A DNA stretch of 41,493 nt from CAZRDB01 sp964598695 (GTDB taxonomy: Bacteria > Armatimonadota > Zipacnadia > UBA1398). The stretch lies in assembly GCA_964598695.1 (NCBI GenBank), contig CAZRDB010000017.1:1-41493 (forward strand), given 5' to 3'. The notes under the pieces are model-generated. The model ran no database searches and had not been told where the DNA came from. It saw only the letters and a program-made list of their open reading frames with translations. Numbering within the stretch: position 1 is the stretch's first letter; each line of letters begins with the position of its first letter. The position numbers and the translations under genes are program-made. Below are positions 1 to 7,132 of this stretch, piece by piece.

Positions 1-2
1 GG

Positions 3-911
3 ATCGTCTTCATCGAGCCGTGCGCCCGCTCGGGGGCGGAGGCGGAGCCGAACGCGGAGTGGCTCCCGCTCCGCCTCCCGGACGGCACGGAGGTCTGGGG
101 CACGCCGGATGTCGTCTACGTCGACGAGGACGGCGGGGTCGTGATCCCGGACTGGAAGACCGGCCGCCAGTCCCAAGACCCCTCCCGCTGGGCGCCCGTG
201 ATCTACGCGGCACTCGCCGAACGGAACTGGCCCTCCGATGCACCGGCCCCGTTCACGTGGCCGGTGCGCGTGGTCTGGCACTTCGTCCGCGAGGGCTACT
301 ACCGCGGCCAGCGCGAGGCGCTGATCCAGCGCGAGGACGTGGAGCGCGGGCTGGCCACGCTCGCGGGGATGCTCCAGACGGCACGGGCTTGGCTCCGCCT
401 CGGCGCATGTGACTGGGAGCCGGGCTCCGTCTGGCCGGCCACCCCGGAGAACACCGAGGGCGGCTGCCGCTTCTGCGCGCTCCGGCGCGCCTGCCCGGCC
501 CGTCCCCCCTGGGACCGCGGCCTCACGACCCGCGAGCTCGCCCGGCGGTACGTGCTGGCGACCGCCCGGTGCCACGCGCTCGAGCAGCGCGCCAAGCGCT
601 ACCGCGACGAGCTCACCGCGGGCGTCGCGGCCGGCGAGGAGGTGCTCGACCCGGAGACGGGCGAGCCGCTGTTCGCCGTCGAGGAGAAGACCGGCTACCG
701 GGGGGGAGAGGTGAGCCCCCAGGAGTTCCTCCGCCTGCGGAAGCTCGCCCGTACCCATGCCTTCGACTTCACCGAGGCCGTGCGCGTCACCCCGACGGGG
801 GACGAGCGGGCCGACGAGATCCTGGCGCGGGAGGGGCTGCTCAAGCGCAACTCCCGCCTCGACATCCGGCGCGCCCGCAGCGGCGCAGGCCGGCGGCAAG
901 GGGGACGATGA
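3..911 (+). CDS. PD-(D/E)XK (RecB/Cas4-like) nuclease, 5'-truncated
   Basis: The frame is open from the first bases of the window, so the N-terminus is missing. The motif GTPDVVYV (Asp codon 108-110) followed by IPDWKTG (Asp 150-152, Lys 156-158) is the metal-binding D...D-x-K core of the PD-(D/E)XK superfamily in its RecB/Cas4/AddB branch. A later cysteine group, C-x2-C-x5-C (codons 465, 474, 492), fits the C-terminal iron-sulphur ligands of Cas4/AddB-type nucleases; a fourth Cys would be the one near codon 18 or lie upstream. The expected role is cytoplasmic DNA end resection in phage recombination or replication. It ends 2 bp before the start of a Rad50-like ATPase, so the two are probably cotranscribed and may act together. 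The fold assignment is firm; the exact activity (5'-3' exonuclease or other) is inferred. Confidence 0.8.
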   Translation: MVFIEPCARSGAEAEPNAEWLPLRLPDGTEVWGTPDVVYVDEDGGVVIPDWKTGRQSQDPSRWAPVIYAALAERNWPSDAPAPFTWPVRVVWHFVREGYYRGQREALIQREDVERGLATLAGMLQTARAWLRLGACDWEPGSVWPATPENTEGGCRFCALRRACPARPPWDRGLTTRELARRYVLATARCHALEQRAKRYRDELTAGVAAGEEVLDPETGEPLFAVEEKTGYRGGEVSPQEFLRLRKLARTHAFDFTEAVRVTPTGDERADEILAREGLLKRNSRLDIRRARSGAGRRQGGR

Positions 912-912
912 G

Positions 913-3132
913 ATGGCAGCGTGTCTGGACCGGCTCGAACTGACGCACTTTCGCTGCGCCGACGAGGCGGGGCTCACCTTCGGGCCCAAGACGATCATCC
1001 TCGGCCACAACGGGACGGGGAAGAGCACCATTCAGGACGCGATCGCGTACCTCGCGACCGGCGCCTGCCGGGGCACCACCCAGGACGGGAAGGGGATCGA
1101 GCGCGTCCGCCGGGCCGACCGGCACGGGATGTCGGTCTCGGCGACCTTCCGCGGGCTCGGGACCTTCACGCGCGGGCTGACCGCCCGCCAGATCACCAAG
1201 GGAGACAACAAGGGCCAGTGGGCCGAGACCTCGTTCGCCGACCGCGCCGCCGACCTGCTCTCACAGCTCCGGGTGACCCGGCGCGTCTTCGAGCTGGCGG
1301 TGCGGCCGGACGCCTTCCGGTCGCTCCACGGCCGCGACCAGACCGCCGCGATCCTCGAGCTGGCGGGGGTCCCGGACCTCTCCGTCGATGCGCTGCTCGC
1401 GGCCGGTTGCCCGCCCGCGATCCACGACTACGCGAAGCACCTCGACGGTTCGCTCGAGGGCTACTACGCGGCCCTCAAGGCGGCCTACGACGACCGCGCC
1501 AAGGCGAACCGGGAACTCACGACCGCCCGGGGCGCCCTCGAATCGGCCCAGGCCGCCGCGAAGCCCTACGACGCCAAGACCCACCAGCGGGACGACGAGC
1601 AGCACCGGCAAGCGACCGCGGAGCTGCACGAGCTGAGCGCCCGGGCGCGTCAGGCCCGGGCGGCGCACGACTCGCGCCACGACACGCTCCAGGCCCAGCT
1701 CGACGACCTCACCGAGCGCCGCAACGCGCTCGCGCTGGAGGCGCCCTCCTCGGAGGCCCTGAGCCAAGCCGGCCGCCGCGCCGACCTCGTCCGCGAGCGG
1801 GACGCGAAGCGGGGAGAGGCCGGGGAGCAGTCGGCTGACTCGGTCGCCGACGCCATCACCGCCCTGGGGCTCCACTCCGCGGACACCACCGCGGCGATCG
1901 AGGCGCGGCTCGAGGGCGCCCGCGTGGTGGCCAAGCGGAACGAGGCCGAGGCGGCACAGGCGCGCGAGGAGCTTCGCGCGCTGGGGCAGCCCGAGGACGA
2001 GCCGCAGTCGCCGGCCCACGCGGACGTCCGGGTTCTCGAGCTGCTCGCCGAGGCCACCGACGGCGCCGCGGCGGACGGGGAGGTCGCGTGCCCCGTCTGC
2101 GAGAGCGCCGTTGCCGTCTCCGGGCTGCGCACGAGGCTTTCCGCGTGGGAGGACTCCCACACGGCCTGGGATGAGGCCCACCGCGACTGGGAGGAGCGGA
2201 CGGCACGGCGCGCCGCTCTCCAGGAGCAGCTCGCCCGCCTGGAGGACGGCTCCGCCGAACGCACCGTTCGGGAACTCGAGAGCGCGCTCGACCGAAGCCG
2301 CACCCGCGACGCGCTCCAGGCCCAACTCGCCGCCGCCCGCGAGGCCGACCGCCTCGACGCGGCGATCCTGCGCCTCGACGCCGACGTCAGCGCCCGCGAG
2401 GGCGAGATCGGCCGACAGGCCGAAGTGGCCCAGCTCCTCTCGCAGGAGGAGGTGGTGCGCCGACAGCTCGAGGAGCTGGGCTCGTTCTCCGATCCCACGG
2501 CCGACGCGGCCGCCGCCTGCGAGCAGCGCATCGCGGAACTCGAGCAGGCGCTGGTCGGCTACCTCTCGGCCAAGACCTCCCACGAGGCCTTCACCAAGGC
2601 GAGCGACGCGCACAACGCCGCCCTCGCGACCCACAACCGGCTCGACGAGCTGGTGGTCGCCCTGCAGGGACCGATCCCGGCCGTGCTCTGGGAACCCAGG
2701 ATGCGCTCTCTCCAGGGGCGCCTCGACTCCGCGCTGCGGCGGCTGAGCGCCCCGGGCACCCCTTACGGCGCGCGGCTCCACGTGGACGACGCCGGCCGGC
2801 TGCAGGTCGAGTTCGTCCAGGGCGCCCTCGCCCTTCCGATGGAGTGCTGCTCGGAGAGCGAGCGGCTCAGGCTCGCGTGGGCGCTCCAGTGCCTCGCGGC
2901 CACCGAGACCGGCCTCGTGATCCTCGACGCCCCGGAGGCGCTCGACGAGCGCTTCACCCACGCACCGTACGAGCTGGGCGACTGGCTCGCCGAGGAGGGG
3001 GTGCAGGTCCTCGTCTGCACCACGCGCCTTCCCGACGGCGAGGCACCCGCGGGCTGGGCGCTGATCGAGCTGGTCCGACCCGCGCCCGAGGCGATCGAGC
3101 CTGCCGCCCTGCTCCAGGGGGTGGGAGCGTGA
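913..3132 (+). CDS. Rad50/SbcC-like ATPase with zinc hook
   Basis: This 739-residue SMC-type ATPase has Walker A GHNGTGKST at residues 31-39, two long charged Ala/Glu/Arg-rich coiled-coil arms (about 200-390 and 400-610), a single CPVC zinc hook at 393-396 in the middle, a signature-like SESERLRL at 647-654, and Walker B GLVILDAPEA starting at 667. Head, coil, hook, coil, head is the Rad50/SbcC/T4 gp46 layout, in which ATP binding controls a nuclease partner and two hooks share a zinc ion. ATG 913 was chosen because Walker A then falls at the usual distance from the N-terminus and AAGGGGA lies about 8 bp upstream. No Mre11/SbcD phosphoesterase is seen nearby; the adjacent gene is a RecB-like nuclease instead. 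The family is confident; the pairing is inferred. Confidence 0.88.
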   Translation: MAACLDRLELTHFRCADEAGLTFGPKTIILGHNGTGKSTIQDAIAYLATGACRGTTQDGKGIERVRRADRHGMSVSATFRGLGTFTRGLTARQITKGDNKGQWAETSFADRAADLLSQLRVTRRVFELAVRPDAFRSLHGRDQTAAILELAGVPDLSVDALLAAGCPPAIHDYAKHLDGSLEGYYAALKAAYDDRAKANRELTTARGALESAQAAAKPYDAKTHQRDDEQHRQATAELHELSARARQARAAHDSRHDTLQAQLDDLTERRNALALEAPSSEALSQAGRRADLVRERDAKRGEAGEQSADSVADAITALGLHSADTTAAIEARLEGARVVAKRNEAEAAQAREELRALGQPEDEPQSPAHADVRVLELLAEATDGAAADGEVACPVCESAVAVSGLRTRLSAWEDSHTAWDEAHRDWEERTARRAALQEQLARLEDGSAERTVRELESALDRSRTRDALQAQLAAAREADRLDAAILRLDADVSAREGEIGRQAEVAQLLSQEEVVRRQLEELGSFSDPTADAAAACEQRIAELEQALVGYLSAKTSHEAFTKASDAHNAALATHNRLDELVVALQGPIPAVLWEPRMRSLQGRLDSALRRLSAPGTPYGARLHVDDAGRLQVEFVQGALALPMECCSESERLRLAWALQCLAATETGLVILDAPEALDERFTHAPYELGDWLAEEGVQVLVCTTRLPDGEAPAGWALIELVRPAPEAIEPAALLQGVGA

Positions 3133-3566
3133 CCGCCCACGAGAAGCTCGGCCTCATGCTCCTGCGCGACCAGGCCGAAGACGCGACGGACGCGGAGCTC
3201 CGCGGCTGGGGTCGGTTCGCGGCTCTGCGGGCCGGCCTCCCGGACCCCGGGGCGCGCCTTCGGCTGGTCGCGGTCTGGTTCTGCGGCGCCGCGATGCTCG
3301 CGGCCATCGCCGGTCCGACAATCGTCTACCTGCACGGCTGGGCGCACCGCGCCGACTCCTACCCTGTCCTCGACCCCCTCGACCTCGAGCGCGACTACTG
3401 GCGCTCCCTGCCGTGGTGCGCGGGACTGGCCCTCGCGCTGCTCGGGGCGATGGTCTTGTGCGCGCGGGTCCGGATGCCGCGGATCGCGATCCACAGACGG
3501 GACGCGTGTGTGGGCCTCGCGGTCGACTGGCAGGCCGCGCCTGCGGACAGGGCGGTGACGCCATGA
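3129..3566 (+). CDS. small two-TM membrane protein, unknown function
   Basis: A 145-residue protein starting at GTG 3129, which overlaps the stop of the ATPase gene (GTGA), so it is probably translationally coupled. Two hydrophobic segments, about residues 46-69 and 96-112, are separated by a polar loop; the N-terminal 45 residues are charged. No enzymatic motif is recognised. It overlaps the next gene (pseudopilin-like) by 4 bp, and both carry N-terminal or central membrane segments, so they may form a small membrane unit. A holin is possible from topology alone but unlikely here: the lysis gene lies 37 kb away and this gene sits among recombination genes. Real gene likely; function unknown. 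Confidence 0.6.
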   Translation: MTAHEKLGLMLLRDQAEDATDAELRGWGRFAALRAGLPDPGARLRLVAVWFCGAAMLAAIAGPTIVYLHGWAHRADSYPVLDPLDLERDYWRSLPWCAGLALALLGAMVLCARVRMPRIAIHRRDACVGLAVDWQAAPADRAVTP

Positions 3567-4072
3567 CCCGGTTCCTCGATCGTATCGCGGCTCTGGGCAT
3601 CGCGGCTGCGACGGTGGCGCTCTGCGCCCCGGCCGTCGTCCGCGGCGTGGAGCGCGCCCGCGAGCGGGCGTGCCATCAGAACCTGCGGCTCCTCACGATC
3701 GGCCTCCGGAGCTACCAAGAGGAGTGGGGTGGCCTGCCGGCCACCCAGACGCGCGTGGTCGGCGCGGACGGTCGCGGCCGCCACGTGGTCTGGCAGGAGG
3801 CGATGGGTCTCCAAGGCCTCCGCTGTCCGGTCCGCGACCCGCGCGACCCCGCGACCTACGGCCTGAACCCGGACGCCCCGTCCGCCCGCGACCCCGCCCG
3901 CGCGGTCCTGGTCACGGATGGCGCGGTCCGGATCTGGGGGCCGGACCACGAGCGGTTCGCGGGCTGGATGGTCCACTCGGGCCACACGGCCAACTGCGGC
4001 TGGCTCGACGGCCACGTCTCGCTCGTCACCGCCGGCGACCTCGCCGCGGGATCCCAGTGGGGACGGAGGTGA
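3563..4072 (+). CDS. type IV pseudopilin-like protein (DUF1559 / H-X9-DG type)
   Basis: A 169-residue protein with a hydrophobic N-terminal helix (about 8-28), then C37-x2-N40-L-R-x-L...LRSYQEEWGGLP, a central LRCPVRDP...YGLNP segment, and a C-terminal HSGHTANCGWLDGHV (H138, D149-G150). These three landmarks, in this order, match the DUF1559 / 'prepilin-type processing-associated H-X9-DG' family (C-x-N-L-k-q...L..Y...G.LP; CP...YG.N; H...DGHV). The normal class III leader (G-F-T-L-I-E) is absent, so it may be a membrane-anchored, unprocessed derivative. The His-to-DG spacing is 10 rather than 9. The family is typical of Planctomycetota and some neighbouring phyla and is surprising in a phage early operon. 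It overlaps the upstream two-TM gene by ATGA. Role unknown. Confidence 0.6.
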   Translation: MTRFLDRIAALGIAAATVALCAPAVVRGVERARERACHQNLRLLTIGLRSYQEEWGGLPATQTRVVGADGRGRHVVWQEAMGLQGLRCPVRDPRDPATYGLNPDAPSARDPARAVLVTDGAVRIWGPDHERFAGWMVHSGHTANCGWLDGHVSLVTAGDLAAGSQWGRR

Positions 4073-4077
4073 AACCC

Positions 4078-4275
4078 ATGGGCGCTCCGCCAGCACCGCC
4101 GACACCGCCAGCACCACCGACGCCGGCACCGACTCCGCACGCCCAGGCGCTTGCCGACCAGGCGATCGACTGGGCCGCTCGGACTGGCAACAAGCCGCCG
4201 ATCACGGACGAGCCGTACGCCTCGGCGACGGCCGAGGAGAAGCAGTGGCTCCTCGACTCGGGGTACTGCGTGTAG
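4078..4275 (+). CDS. small proline-rich protein, unknown
   Basis: A 65-residue protein with a strong Shine-Dalgarno (GGAGGT at 4065-4070, 7 bp before ATG), formed over the stop codon of the previous gene. The first 20 residues are almost entirely Pro/Ala/Thr in PPAPPTP-type units, probably an extended linker. The rest (about 21-65) is a short soluble segment ending in DSGYCV with no recognised domain. It is the last gene before a strong terminator. The good ribosome site and the position favour a real gene; no function can be assigned. Confidence 0.6.
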   Translation: MGAPPAPPTPPAPPTPAPTPHAQALADQAIDWAARTGNKPPITDEPYASATAEEKQWLLDSGYCV

Positions 4276-4288
4276 CGGTGGTAAGGCC

Positions 4289-4320
4289 GGGGCCCGGTGG
4301 TTCGCCGCCGGGCCCCTTTC
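4289..4320 (+). terminator. intrinsic terminator with TTCG tetraloop
   Basis: The arm GGGGCCCGG (4289-4297) pairs with CCGGGCCCC (4308-4316). Between them, TGG and CCG extend the stem (one T-G wobble) around a TTCG tetraloop at 4301-4304, giving a continuous 12-bp stem followed by TTTC. It closes the first gene group 13 bp after its last stop codon. Confidence 0.8.
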
Positions 4321-4334
4321 CTGCGCAGGGCCGT

Positions 4335-4380
4335 AGCGATGCACAGGGTTTGGATCGAAAGCCTGCCAGGAGCGATGCAC
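4335..4380 (+). promoter_or_regulatory. paired 10-bp direct repeats upstream of initiator-like gene
   Basis: AGCGATGCAC occurs at 4335-4344 and again at 4371-4380, 36 bp apart, in the only sizeable non-coding gap (4276-4406) of the early region. It lies just after a terminator and just before the replication-initiator-like gene. The spacing suits binding of a regulator or the initiator at two sites. No convincing -35/-10 pair was found, so the role as operator or promoter element is inferred from position. Confidence 0.35.
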
Positions 4381-4406
4381 GAGCCGGAAGCACGGGGTGA
4401 ATCTGA

Positions 4407-5651
4407 GTGAAGGCATTCGTCGTCTACTCCACCATCTTCCAGGACCCCGAGTTCCTCGCGCTGGACCCGCTGGGGCAGGCGACCTACTTCCGGCTGTTCG
4501 CGGTTGCGTGCACCAACTGGGGCAACAAGGGCTACTGCGACATCATCGACCTCGCCGCCAGCCTCTACCCCGAACGGCGCCGCATGGCGTTGCGCGGCGA
4601 GGACCCCGATGGGCCGGCCTTCTTCCAGGCGGTCGCCGAGCGGATCGAGCGGATGTTCCGCTCCGAGACGCCCGGTCACGGCCCGCTCCTCCTGCATGAC
4701 GACGTCCGTGGTGGCGGGGAGGCGTTCGGCTTCCGGAACTGGGAGCGCTTCACCGGTCGGAGCCGGCGGGGACGCGGCGAGCCGTCGGAGCCCATGGGAC
4801 CGAACATCGCGGGCGATCNNNNNNNNNNCGATCGCTGCTGGGCGAAGATCGGGGGCCGAAGCCGCGCGACCGTCCGAGACTACCGGAGACGCTACGGGAT
4901 CGAGGAAGTCGAAGGCCTGGACGACTGCGACGATGAGGACACGGAGCACCTGGGTTCGCCATCTTCCGAACTTGGTGTACCCGGGTGCAGTGACTTCGGA
5001 ACTCCGTGCACCAAGCGTCTAGCGTCTATCGCGTCTATAGCGACTAGCTCTGAGGGGTGTGGGGGTGATCTAGAGCATACCCCCCCCACCCCCCCACGGT
5101 CCGATCCGCCAAGCCCGCCCAGCGATGCCGACGGCGAGCCGCAGGCAGGTCCCGCTCACGACCTGCTGCGCCGGTGCCGAGCGCTGCCCGGCCAGCTCAC
5201 CGAGCACCAGACGGACGGCCTCTCGGCCGTTGCCGAGGCGGCGGGCTGTCCCCCCGAGGCCGCGCTGGTGGCGCTGTGCCTGGAGTGCGAGCCCCGCACG
5301 GACAAGCCCGCAGCCACGGTGCTGCGCTGGAAGCTCCGCGACCTCGAACCCCCCAGTGCCGATGCGGTGGCGCGGGCCGAGCTGATTCTGGGTCTGCGCC
5401 AGCCGGCGCGCCCCCCGAAGCCCAAGCGAACGGTCGACTACCGCTGCGACACGTGCGGCCGCACGGCGGTCGCAGCCGTTGCGGAGGGCGATGAGCCAGA
5501 GACCCTGCCGTGCGGATGGTGCGAAGGCTCGCTGCGCGCGGTCGAGCCCAACGCGCGCCTCCCGGCATGTCCCACGCCGGAGGGGCCTACCCCCGGCCCG
5601 CCCGCCCGTCCGACCAGCGCGAGACAGCCCGTGGCCGCGGGAGCGGCCTGA
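4407..5651 (+). CDS. phage replication-initiator / replisome-organiser-like protein (contains 10-N gap)
   Basis: About 414 codons. The N-terminal third (KAFVVYSTIFQDPEFLALDPLG...) resembles the winged-helix N-domain of phage replisome organisers ('x-D-P-x-f-x-x-L-x-x-x-a-x-x-x-f'). A middle segment after the gap (RATVRDYRRRYG) is basic; residues about 185-255 form a low-complexity Ser/Pro/Gly linker; the C-terminal part has a helical domain and a zinc-ribbon-like YRCDTCG...LPCGWCEG. The linker-coding DNA holds clustered repeats (see the origin feature), like lambda O, where the origin lies inside the initiator gene. RusA and recombination genes are neighbours. A 10-N gap at 4819-4828 interrupts it; joining the flanks over their shared CGATC keeps the frame. 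ATG 4407 is used; no strong Shine-Dalgarno. The initiator function is inferred from domain style and context. Confidence 0.5.
   Translation: MKAFVVYSTIFQDPEFLALDPLGQATYFRLFAVACTNWGNKGYCDIIDLAASLYPERRRMALRGEDPDGPAFFQAVAERIERMFRSETPGHGPLLLHDDVRGGGEAFGFRNWERFTGRSRRGRGEPSEPMGPNIAGDXXXXDRCWAKIGGRSRATVRDYRRRYGIEEVEGLDDCDDEDTEHLGSPSSELGVPGCSDFGTPCTKRLASIASIATSSEGCGGDLEHTPPTPPRSDPPSPPSDADGEPQAGPAHDLLRRCRALPGQLTEHQTDGLSAVAEAAGCPPEAALVALCLECEPRTDKPAATVLRWKLRDLEPPSADAVARAELILGLRQPARPPKPKRTVDYRCDTCGRTAVAAVAEGDEPETLPCGWCEGSLRAVEPNARLPACPTPEGPTPGPPARPTSARQPVAAGAA
4819..4828. other. assembly gap (10 N) inside the initiator-like gene
   Basis: Ten Ns. The left flank ends GGGCGATC and the right flank begins CGATCGCTG. 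Overlapping the shared CGATC gives GGGCGATCGCTG, which reads through in frame (Asp-Arg-Cys-Trp). The gap may therefore be a scaffold join with little or no missing sequence, but missing bases cannot be excluded. Confidence 0.7.
4964..5096 (+). other. candidate replication origin within the initiator-like gene (iterons + inverted repeats + G/C switch)
   Basis: This stretch holds: TTCCGAA (4964-4970) with its inverse TTCGGAA (4995-5001); CTTGGTGTAC (4971-4980) with the near-inverse GTGCACCAAG (5006-5015, 9 of 10); four 8-bp units AGCGTCTA (5014), AGCGTCTA (5021), CGCGTCTA (5030), AGCGACTA (5039); and a G-run strand GGGGTGTGGGGGT (5054-5066) facing an AC8AC7 strand (5079-5095) around an A/T-richer centre. 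It encodes only a low-complexity linker. Iterons inside an initiator gene recall lambda ori within O. All elements are directly visible; origin activity is inferred. Confidence 0.45.
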
Positions 5652-5676
5652 AAGCACGCGAGAGGAGCAAGCCAGC

Positions 5677-6186
5677 ATGGCGAAGCCAGACGTGAAGTGC
5701 GGCCTGAGCGTGGTGGACCGCTTGGCGCGGATCCGGATCACCAGCGTCGCGGGGCTCTCGGTCCCGAGCGAGGACCAGCCGTTCGTCAACGAGCACGAGA
5801 CCGGCGGCTTCTACGCCTCGATGCGCGAGACGGGCTACGAGCCTCCCGCCGACCAGATCACGACGATCGCCAAGGCGACCGCCCAGGCTCGGATCCTCGC
5901 CTGCAACCTGCTCGGGGTGCGGATTGACGAGGCGCGTCGCGCGGCCCAGGCCGACCTCGACCAGGGCGAGCTGGCCTTCGACGGCGAGGATGTCGAGGCC
6001 CACACCGAGGACATCCCGGGCGTGGAGGCGCTGCCGCCCGGAGCGCTCGAGTGCGGGGCGTCCTCGGCGATCGACGCCGACTTCGCGCTCGAGGGCGCGC
6101 CGATCGACACCGACCCCGGCGAGGGCGAGACGGACCCCGGCGACGTCGGCGCGGACGTCGACGCCGAGTTGGCGGGGGTGCGATAG
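5677..6186 (+). CDS. unknown protein with acidic C-terminal tail
   Basis: A 169-residue protein with a purine-rich Shine-Dalgarno (AGAGGAG at 5661-5667) about 9 bp before ATG 5677. The N-terminal half is mixed (SVVDRLARIRITSVAGLSVPSEDQPF...), possibly a small globular domain. From about residue 110 the protein is strongly acidic with DPGEGETDPGDV-like repeats. Acidic tails of this kind are common on phage single-strand DNA binding and annealing proteins, where they recruit partners, and the next gene is RusA, but no OB-fold motif can be recognised, so this is only context. Real gene very likely; function unknown. Confidence 0.6.
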   Translation: MAKPDVKCGLSVVDRLARIRITSVAGLSVPSEDQPFVNEHETGGFYASMRETGYEPPADQITTIAKATAQARILACNLLGVRIDEARRAAQADLDQGELAFDGEDVEAHTEDIPGVEALPPGALECGASSAIDADFALEGAPIDTDPGEGETDPGDVGADVDAELAGVR

Positions 6187-6188
6187 CC

Positions 6189-6713
6189 ATGGGCGTCGTC
6201 CCGCTGTTGGTCGCCGCCGACCGGCCCGCCACGGCGTTCCGCGTGCGGTTCGTCGTGCCGGGCGATCCGGTCGCCCAGCCGCGCCACCGCGACCGTGTGG
6301 CCGGCGGACCCGGCCGTCCCTTCGTGCAGCGCTACGCGGCCCCGAAGGAGCACCCGATCCACCAGTGGCGCGCCACGATCCGGCTGGTGGCGCAGCAGCA
6401 CCGGCCGCCGAAGCCCCTCGAGGGCCCGGTCTCTGTCACGTGGGACGCGCGGTTCGCCTCGCCCAAGAGCAACATCGCCCATCCGCGCGGCCAGGCGCCG
6501 CGCCTCAAGCGCGAGTGGCACACCAAGAAGCCCGACCGCGACAACCTGGACAAGGCGATCCTGGACGAGCTCCGCCAGGCGGGGTTCTTCGGCGACGACT
6601 CCCAGGTGTGTTCGGGCGGTCCCCAGACCAAGCGCTACGTGCTGCCCGGCGCCCCCTCCGGTCTGGAGGGGCTGCCCGGGCTGACGATCGAGATCGAGGA
6701 GCTGGAGCCATGA
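6189..6713 (+). CDS. rusA: RusA family Holliday-junction resolvase
   Basis: A 174-residue protein, longer than E. coli RusA (about 120) because of N-terminal and internal extensions. The diagnostic block KKPDRDNLDKAILDEL (residues 113-128) holds the catalytic-type acids D116, D118 and D121, and GFFGDDSQV (132-140) supplies D136/D137. The N-terminal VPGDPVAQPRHRD matches the usual 'G.P.pk.R.R' start. RusA is a dimeric endonuclease that cuts four-way DNA junctions symmetrically, here to resolve replication or recombination intermediates before packaging. ATG 6189 lies 3 bp after the previous stop, and the gene ends by ATGA overlap with the next. The call is secure. Confidence 0.92.
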   Translation: MGVVPLLVAADRPATAFRVRFVVPGDPVAQPRHRDRVAGGPGRPFVQRYAAPKEHPIHQWRATIRLVAQQHRPPKPLEGPVSVTWDARFASPKSNIAHPRGQAPRLKREWHTKKPDRDNLDKAILDELRQAGFFGDDSQVCSGGPQTKRYVLPGAPSGLEGLPGLTIEIEELEP

Positions 6714-7132
6714 AGCGCGTGTACCTCGCCGGCCCCTACAGCGGACCGGACGTGCTGACGGTGCTGGCCAACATCGGCGATGGCCGCAACGCGGCGGCCC
6801 TCGTGTTCGCGGCCGGCTTCGCGCCGTACGTGCCCTGGCACGACGCGGACTTCTACGAGCGGCTCACGCCGGATGAGCGTTCCGGCATCGGTGTCGAGCT
6901 GTTCAAGCAGCAGAGCATGGAGTGGCTCGAGGCCAGCGACTGCGTCGCGCTGCTGCCGCGCTGGCAAGGGTCTGCCGGGGCCCGCGCCGAGGCGCAGCGA
7001 GCCGAGCAGCTCGGCATCCCGGTGTTGGTGCTCGACCGCGCGGCGCTCGAGCGGCGGGACCTCGCCCAGATCCGGCGGTGCATCGAGGACGCGCTCGCCT
7101 GTGCCGGGCCTCGGAAGGAGGAGGACCGATGA
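6710..7132 (+). CDS. DUF4406 / nucleoside 2-deoxyribosyltransferase-like protein
   Basis: A 140-residue single-domain protein. It opens with VYLAGPYSG (4-12), then NIGDGRNAAALVFAAGFAPYVPWH, ESSD-like ASDCVALLPRWQGSAGARAE (D77, W85, S88, G90, E94) and GIPVLVLD. This is the Rossmann-like layout of DUF4406 and nucleoside deoxyribosyltransferases, in which the Glu after 'S-x-G-A-x-x-E' is the nucleophile. Phage members may exchange or trim nucleobases or bind nucleotides; the substrate is unknown. ATG 6710 overlaps the rusA stop (ATGA) and the gene ends the same way into the next. Family confident; substrate open. Confidence 0.8.
   Translation: MKRVYLAGPYSGPDVLTVLANIGDGRNAAALVFAAGFAPYVPWHDADFYERLTPDERSGIGVELFKQQSMEWLEASDCVALLPRWQGSAGARAEAQRAEQLGIPVLVLDRAALERRDLAQIRRCIEDALACAGPRKEEDR

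Noticed and set aside
1261..2961. A long open frame (566 codons) on the - strand opposite the zinc-hook ATPase
   Set aside because: GC-rich DNA yields long antisense frames by codon bias. The + strand has Walker A, zinc hook, signature and Walker B motifs; the - strand frame has no domain and no ribosome site.
3129..3566. The two-TM protein as the holin
   Set aside because: Topology alone is not enough, and the gene is in an early recombination operon far from the endolysin; the one-TM protein at 37175 is a closer candidate.
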